NCBI GenBank assembly: GCA_028292185.1
Contig: JAQGMT010000144.1
Location: 1 to 10,254 of the forward strand
DNA length: 10,254 nt
Direction: 5' to 3'
Source: Ramlibacter sp.
Lineage (GTDB): Bacteria > Pseudomonadota > Gammaproteobacteria > Burkholderiales > Burkholderiaceae_C
Shown here: positions 7,121-10,254 of the stretch, one piece after another
Layout: each line of letters starts with the position of its first letter
Position numbering within the stretch: the stretch's first letter is position 1
Translations under genes and position numbers: made by a program
The notes under the pieces: model-generated
What the model was told of the DNA's origin: nothing
The model's input: the letters and a program-made list of their open reading frames with translations, nothing else
Databases searched by the model: none

Positions 7121-8104
7121 TCAAATCCCTAAGTCGCGCAGCATCTCAACCGGATAGCGCTCGCCAGCCCGCGCTTCGGGCGCGAAGATCGCCTCGAGCC
7201 GCGCGCAGTCTGACGGGGCGAGCGGCGTTTGGGCGGCGGCCACGCTTTGTTCCAGCAAGGCGACGCGCTGGGTTCCGGTCAAGGGGATGATGTCCTTGCC
7301 TTGCGCCGCTGCCCACGCCAGCGCCAGTTGCGCGGTGGTCAGTCCGAGCGGGGTGGCAATCGCTTCCATTCGGGCCACCAGTTTCAGGTTGCGCGCGAGG
7401 TTCTCGCCGCGAAAGCGCGGATGGATGCGGCGGCGGTCATTCGGCGCGAGGTCGTCGTAGCTTTGAATGCGTCCCGTCAACAGCCCGCGCCCGAGCGGCG
7501 AATAACCGACGAAGGCGACGTTCAAGCGCCGGCAAGTGCCGATGATTTCTTCTTCCGCTTCACGGCACCACAGTGAGTATTCGGTCTGCAAGGCTGCGAT
7601 CGGATGGACCTTGTGCGCGCGTTGCAAGGTCGTCTCGCCGGCTTCGCAGATGCCGAGATAGCGCACCTTGCCTTGCTCCACCAGCCGTGCCATCGCACCG
7701 ATGGTGTCTTCGATCGCCACTTTGGGATCCACCCGGTGCAGGTAGTAAAGGTCGATGCACTCCATGCCCAGGCGTTTCAGGCTGGCTTCGCAACACGACA
7801 CCACGTACTCGGGCCGCCCGTCGGTGGCCTTGCTCCCGTCAGGCCGGGTGATGTTCCCGAACTTCGTTGCCACCACCGCGCGAGCGCGCTGCCGAGCCAG
7901 AGCTTGGCCAAGCCAGCTTTCGTGGCGGCCGTTCCAGTACGCGTCCGAACTGTCGAAGAAATTGACGCCCAATTCGAGCGCGCGCGCAATCAGCCGCTCG
8001 AATTGCGCCCGGCCGGCGTCGCTGAAATCGTCGGCCCCCATGCTGTGGCCCAACCCGAAGGCGGACACCTCCAGGGTCGAGGCGCCCAGAACCCGCATTT
8101 CCAT
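7121..8104 (-). CDS. Aldo/keto reductase
   Basis: A 327-residue NADP(H)-dependent oxidoreductase of the aldo/keto reductase (TIM-barrel) superfamily, typical in length. The catalytic tetrad is visible: Asp51 and Tyr56 in FFDSSDAYWNG, Lys81 in VVATKFGN, and His123 in YYLHRVD. Other family blocks are EDTIGAMARLVEQGKVRYLGIC, VGYSPLGRGLLTG, and the coenzyme-binding end IIPLTGTQRVALLEQSV. It most resembles the YakC/AKR13-type subgroup. It should reduce an aldehyde or ketone in the cytoplasm; the substrate is unknown. The start at 8104 is chosen because GGAG lies five nt upstream and the protein begins with the standard MRVLGASTLEVSAFGLG; longer in-frame versions run into the divergent thrS control region. 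It is the first gene of the reductase-hydrolase-Bug operon. Confidence 0.93.
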   Translation of the reverse strand: MEMRVLGASTLEVSAFGLGHSMGADDFSDAGRAQFERLIARALELGVNFFDSSDAYWNGRHESWLGQALARQRARAVVATKFGNITRPDGSKATDGRPEYVVSCCEASLKRLGMECIDLYYLHRVDPKVAIEDTIGAMARLVEQGKVRYLGICEAGETTLQRAHKVHPIAALQTEYSLWCREAEEEIIGTCRRLNVAFVGYSPLGRGLLTGRIQSYDDLAPNDRRRIHPRFRGENLARNLKLVARMEAIATPLGLTTAQLALAWAAAQGKDIIPLTGTQRVALLEQSVAAAQTPLAPSDCARLEAIFAPEARAGERYPVEMLRDLGI

Positions 8105-8115
8105 GTCGTCTCCGC

Positions 8116-8144
8116 TTTCGGCGAGTCTAGTTGAAGGGTAAAAT
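8116..8144 (+). promoter_or_regulatory. Candidate thrS promoter
   Basis: TAAAAT (8139-8144) matches the -10 consensus at 5 of 6 positions. The region 17 nt upstream (TTTCGG, 8116-8121) is only a weak -35. Transcription would begin around 8150, giving a leader of about 180 nt before thrS. The -10 call is better supported than the -35. Confidence 0.45.
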
Positions 8145-8152
8145 ATCGCCAA
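8124..8152 (-). promoter_or_regulatory. Candidate promoter of the reductase-hydrolase-Bug operon
   Basis: Minus-strand TTGGCG (complement of 8147-8152), 17 nt, TAGACT (complement of 8124-8129), 4 of 6 matches in each hexamer. The start site would be near 8117, about 12 nt before the reductase ATG. It overlaps the divergent thrS promoter element (8139-8144), so the two promoters may compete for RNA polymerase. Confidence 0.4.
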
Positions 8153-8197
8153 GACTGCCGCCCGGCAGGCCACAAGAGCGAGAAAGGCACCTTGGTT

Positions 8198-8239
8198 ATG
8201 ACACCGCGAACTACTCCGCAAGGATTCACGGCCCTCTAG
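8198..8239 (+). CDS. Putative threonine-rich leader peptide of thrS
   Basis: ATG at 8198 to TAG at 8237-8239 encodes MTPRTTPQGFTAL: 13 residues, four of them Thr (positions 2, 5, 6, 11), with three different Thr codons (ACA, ACT, ACT, ACG). A Shine-Dalgarno-like GAAAGG (8182-8187) lies 10 nt upstream, a slightly long spacing. The stop falls within the palindrome CCTCTAGAGG (8233-8242). It is followed by the terminator upstream of thrS. Position, Thr enrichment and terminator together suggest a regulatory leader peptide that senses charged tRNA-Thr. The ORF is short enough to arise by chance, hence moderate confidence. Confidence 0.5.
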   Translation: MTPRTTPQGFTAL

Positions 8240-8282
8240 AGGTCGGCAGTCGCGTGCACTGAGGTCATTCAGCATCCCCAAG

Positions 8283-8313
8283 AGCGCGGCTTCGGACCGC
8301 GCTTTTTGTTTTT
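8283..8313 (+). terminator. Intrinsic terminator/attenuator immediately before thrS
   Basis: AGCGCGG (8283-8289), loop CTTCGGA containing UUCG, CCGCGCT (8297-8303), then TTTTTGTTTTT (8303-8313). The stem is a perfect 7 bp, GC-rich and can extend by A-U and G-U pairs at the base. It ends 16 nt before the thrS ATG and about 130-160 nt downstream of the likely start site. No plus-strand gene ends just upstream, so premature termination of the thrS transcript is the natural reading. Confidence 0.8.
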
Positions 8314-8329
8314 CATTCGCTCAACATCC

Positions 8330-10237
8330 ATGATTCAAGTCACGCTTCCCGACGGTTCCAAACGTGAATACCCCGGCCCGGTCACGGTGGCCGAGGTCGC
8401 CTCCTCGATCGGCTCCGGCCTGGCCAAGGCGGCTCTTGCCGGCAAAGTGGATGGCAAGGTGGTGGACACCGCCTTCACCATCGGCAAGGACAGTCCGGTT
8501 TCCATCATCACCTCCAAGGACCCCGAAGGGCTGGATGTGATTCGGCATTCGACGGCGCACTTGCTCGCCTATGCGGTCAAGGAGTTGTTCCCGGAGGCGC
8601 AGGTCACCATCGGCCCGGTGATCGAGAACGGGTTCTTCTACGATTTCTCGTACAAGCGTCCCTTCACGCCGGAAGACGTCGCGGCGATTGAAAAACGCAT
8701 GACGGAGCTGGCGTCCAAGTACGATCCCGTGACACGCCGCGTGCTGCCGCGCGACGAGGCGGTCGCTTATTTCAAATCGCTGGGCGAGCATTACAAGGCC
8801 GAGATCATCGCCAGCATTCCGGCCAACGAGGACGTCTCGCTGTATCGCGAAGGCAAGTTCGAGGACCTGTGCCGCGGCCCGCACGTGCCGAGCACCGGCA
8901 AGCTGAAGTTCTTCAAGCTGATGAAGGTCGCCGGCGCCTACTGGCGCGGCGACCACCGCAACGAGATGCTGCAACGCATCTACGGCACCGCCTGGGGCAC
9001 CAAGGACGAACTGCAGCAGCACCTCACGATGCTCGAGGAAGCGGAGAAACGCGACCACCGCAAGCTGGGCCGCGAGCTCGACCTGTTCCATATCGATGAC
9101 CACGCGCCGGGCGTCGTGTTCTGGCATCCCAAGGGCTGGACCATCTGGCAGCAGGTGGAGCAGTACATGCGCCGGGTGTACCAGGACAACGGCTACCAGG
9201 AGGTCAAGGGCCCGCAGCTGCTGGACAAATCGCTGTGGGAAAAGACCGGGCACTGGGACAAGTACCGCGAGAACATGTTCACGACCGAATCGGAAAAGCG
9301 CGAATACGCGCTCAAGCCGATGAACTGCCCAGGCCACATCCTTATCTTCAAGCAGGGCATCAAGAGTTACCGGGACGTGCCTTTGCGCTACGGCGAATTC
9401 GGCCAGTGCCATCGCAATGAGCCCACAGGCGGCCTGCACGGCATCATGCGGGTGCGCGGCTTCACCCAGGACGACGGGCACATCTTCTGCACCGAAGACC
9501 ACATCCTGCCCGAGTGCACCGCCTTCACGGCATTGCTGCAGAAGGTCTACAAGGATTTCGGCTTCGAGCAGATCATCTACAAGATCGCCACGCGGCCGGA
9601 ACAGCGCATCGGCTCCGACGAGAGCTGGGACAAGGCCGAGCAGGCCCTGGTGGAAAGCCTGCGGGCTTCGGGCTGCGAGTTTGAAATGTCACCCGGCGAG
9701 GGCGCGTTCTACGGGCCCAAGATCGAGTACACGTTGAAGGATGCCATCGGGCGGCAATGGCAGGTCGGCACCATCCAGGTGGATTTCTCGATGCCCGAGC
9801 GGTTGGACGCCGAATATGTCGGCGAGGATGGCGCGCGCCATCGGCCCGTGATGCTGCACCGTGCCATCGTTGGCAGCATGGAGCGGTTCATCGGAATCCT
9901 GATCGAGCAGCACTCCGGCGCGCTGCCAGCCTGGCTCGCGCCGGTGCAGGTTGCGGTGCTCAACATCACCGATGCACAGGCGCAATACGCCCGAGACGTG
10001 GCCAAAACGTTGCGAAATCAAGGGCTTAGGGTGGAGCTTGACCTGCGCAATGAGAAAATTACGTATAAAATACGGGAGCATTCGATGCAAAAGCTGCCTT
10101 TCATCCTCGTCGTGGGCGAGAAAGAGAAGTCAGCAGGTGCCGTCGCCGTGCGCGCCCGGGGCAACCAAGACCTCGGTGTGATGTCAGTCGACGCCTTCTC
10201 CCAAAAGATCGCGCAAGACATCCAGGACAAAAGCTGA
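8330..10237 (+). CDS. thrS: Threonyl-tRNA synthetase
   Basis: Class II synthetase charging tRNA-Thr; 635 residues against 642 in E. coli. Domains in order: TGS (about 1-62, MIQVTLPDGSKREY), editing domain (about 63-225) with H73/H77 and C181/H185 that clear mis-charged Ser, catalytic core (about 240-530), and anticodon-binding domain (about 535-635, with RNEKITYKIREHS). The zinc triad that recognises threonine is intact: C333 in MNCPGH, H384 in TQDDGH, H510 in MLHRAIVGS. The ATG at 8330 is the conventional start. The upstream in-frame TTG at 8306 lies inside the T run of the attenuator and is rejected. No clear Shine-Dalgarno is visible. Only 17 nt follow the stop; infC is expected next from conserved gene order but cannot be confirmed. 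Confidence 0.98.
   Translation: MIQVTLPDGSKREYPGPVTVAEVASSIGSGLAKAALAGKVDGKVVDTAFTIGKDSPVSIITSKDPEGLDVIRHSTAHLLAYAVKELFPEAQVTIGPVIENGFFYDFSYKRPFTPEDVAAIEKRMTELASKYDPVTRRVLPRDEAVAYFKSLGEHYKAEIIASIPANEDVSLYREGKFEDLCRGPHVPSTGKLKFFKLMKVAGAYWRGDHRNEMLQRIYGTAWGTKDELQQHLTMLEEAEKRDHRKLGRELDLFHIDDHAPGVVFWHPKGWTIWQQVEQYMRRVYQDNGYQEVKGPQLLDKSLWEKTGHWDKYRENMFTTESEKREYALKPMNCPGHILIFKQGIKSYRDVPLRYGEFGQCHRNEPTGGLHGIMRVRGFTQDDGHIFCTEDHILPECTAFTALLQKVYKDFGFEQIIYKIATRPEQRIGSDESWDKAEQALVESLRASGCEFEMSPGEGAFYGPKIEYTLKDAIGRQWQVGTIQVDFSMPERLDAEYVGEDGARHRPVMLHRAIVGSMERFIGILIEQHSGALPAWLAPVQVAVLNITDAQAQYARDVAKTLRNQGLRVELDLRNEKITYKIREHSMQKLPFILVVGEKEKSAGAVAVRARGNQDLGVMSVDAFSQKIAQDIQDKS
10038..10071 (+). promoter_or_regulatory. 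Possible internal promoter at the thrS 3' end
   Basis: TATAAAAT (10064-10071) in an AT-rich patch of an otherwise GC-rich gene, with TTGACC (10038-10043) upstream. The spacing is 20 nt to TATAAA or 22 to TAAAAT, longer than ideal. E. coli infC has promoters inside thrS, so an equivalent here is plausible. Confidence 0.35.
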
Positions 10238-10254
10238 TTTTCCGAATGAAGCTG

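Larger units (their letters stand above)
8150..8329 (+). promoter_or_regulatory. thrS leader, candidate transcription attenuator
   Basis: A leader of about 180 nt between the thrS -10 and its ATG. It contains, in order, GACTGCCG (8153-8160), a threonine-rich mini-ORF (8198-8239), CGGCAGTC (8244-8251), and an intrinsic terminator (8283-8313). CGGCAGTC is the exact complement of the first segment. AGTCGCGT (8248-8255) can pair with GCGCGGCT (8284-8291), with two G-U pairs, and so sequester the 5' arm of the terminator. That pairing competes with GACTGCCG for 8248-8251. The set of alternative stems fits ribosome-dependent attenuation: stalling at Thr codons would leave the antiterminator free, while a ribosome reaching the stop codon would cover it. 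No experiment or alignment supports this yet. Confidence 0.5.

Noticed and set aside
8105..8281. N-terminally extended aldo/keto reductase (386 residues)
   Set aside because: The extension is antisense to the thrS leader and has no family similarity; ATG 8104 has a good ribosome-binding site.
8306..8329. TTG at 8306 as an extended thrS start
   Set aside because: It lies in the T run of the attenuator, has no ribosome-binding site, and the family starts at the TGS sequence MIQVTLPDG.
8150..8329. A tRNA gene or T-box riboswitch in the thrS leader
   Set aside because: No cloverleaf with a TTCGANTC T-arm or terminal stem can be drawn, and T-boxes are essentially a Gram-positive feature. A GGT-containing mini-hairpin (8259-8272) recalls a Thr anticodon loop but has only a 4-bp stem.

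Overview
The window is a GC-rich bacterial chromosome segment that reads as a betaproteobacterium of the order Burkholderiales, most likely family Comamonadaceae (Variovorax, Ramlibacter or Polaromonas type). The grounds are a Bug/TctC-type periplasmic receptor, a lysine-tailed SWIB protein of the kind common in this order, strong third-position GC bias, and thrS apparently leading into the infC region. The family assignment is inference from gene content and style, since no rRNA or other marker is present.

Layout. Bases 1-1412 hold the 3' part of a plus-strand thiamine-diphosphate-dependent enzyme. A tandem array of about 28-bp units (1413-1533) follows. Its hairpins act as terminators for the minus-strand gene that comes next, a histone H1-like/SWIB chromatin protein (1558-1989). 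A short region with a plus-oriented terminator-like hairpin and direct repeats (2081-2127) precedes a minus-strand EamA/DMT-type membrane transporter (2167-3117). A divergent control region of about 317 bp (3118-3434) carries several palindromic or repeated sites and leads into isocitrate lyase aceA (3435-4754), the glyoxylate-shunt enzyme. Next is a 64-residue protein with two CxxCxGxG zinc motifs and its own candidate promoter (4811-5005).

A compact minus-strand operon runs from 8104 down to 5017: aldo/keto reductase, alpha/beta hydrolase, Bug receptor, with a 2-nt gap and then a 4-nt stop/start overlap or short gap. It looks like a small uptake-and-catabolism cassette for an unidentified organic acid or aromatic compound. 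Divergent from it is thrS (8330-10237), complete except for its downstream partners. An AT-rich promoter-like patch near its 3' end may drive the translation-factor genes that would follow.

The most interesting item is the approximately 180-nt leader of thrS. It encodes a possible 13-residue peptide with four threonines (MTPRTTPQGFTAL), followed by an intrinsic terminator just before thrS. Competing RNA pairings that fit classical ribosome-mediated attenuation can be drawn by eye. This would be a threonine-sensing leader-peptide attenuator on a threonyl-tRNA synthetase gene. I know leader-peptide control of a synthetase from E. coli pheST, whereas E. coli thrS uses a translational operator instead.
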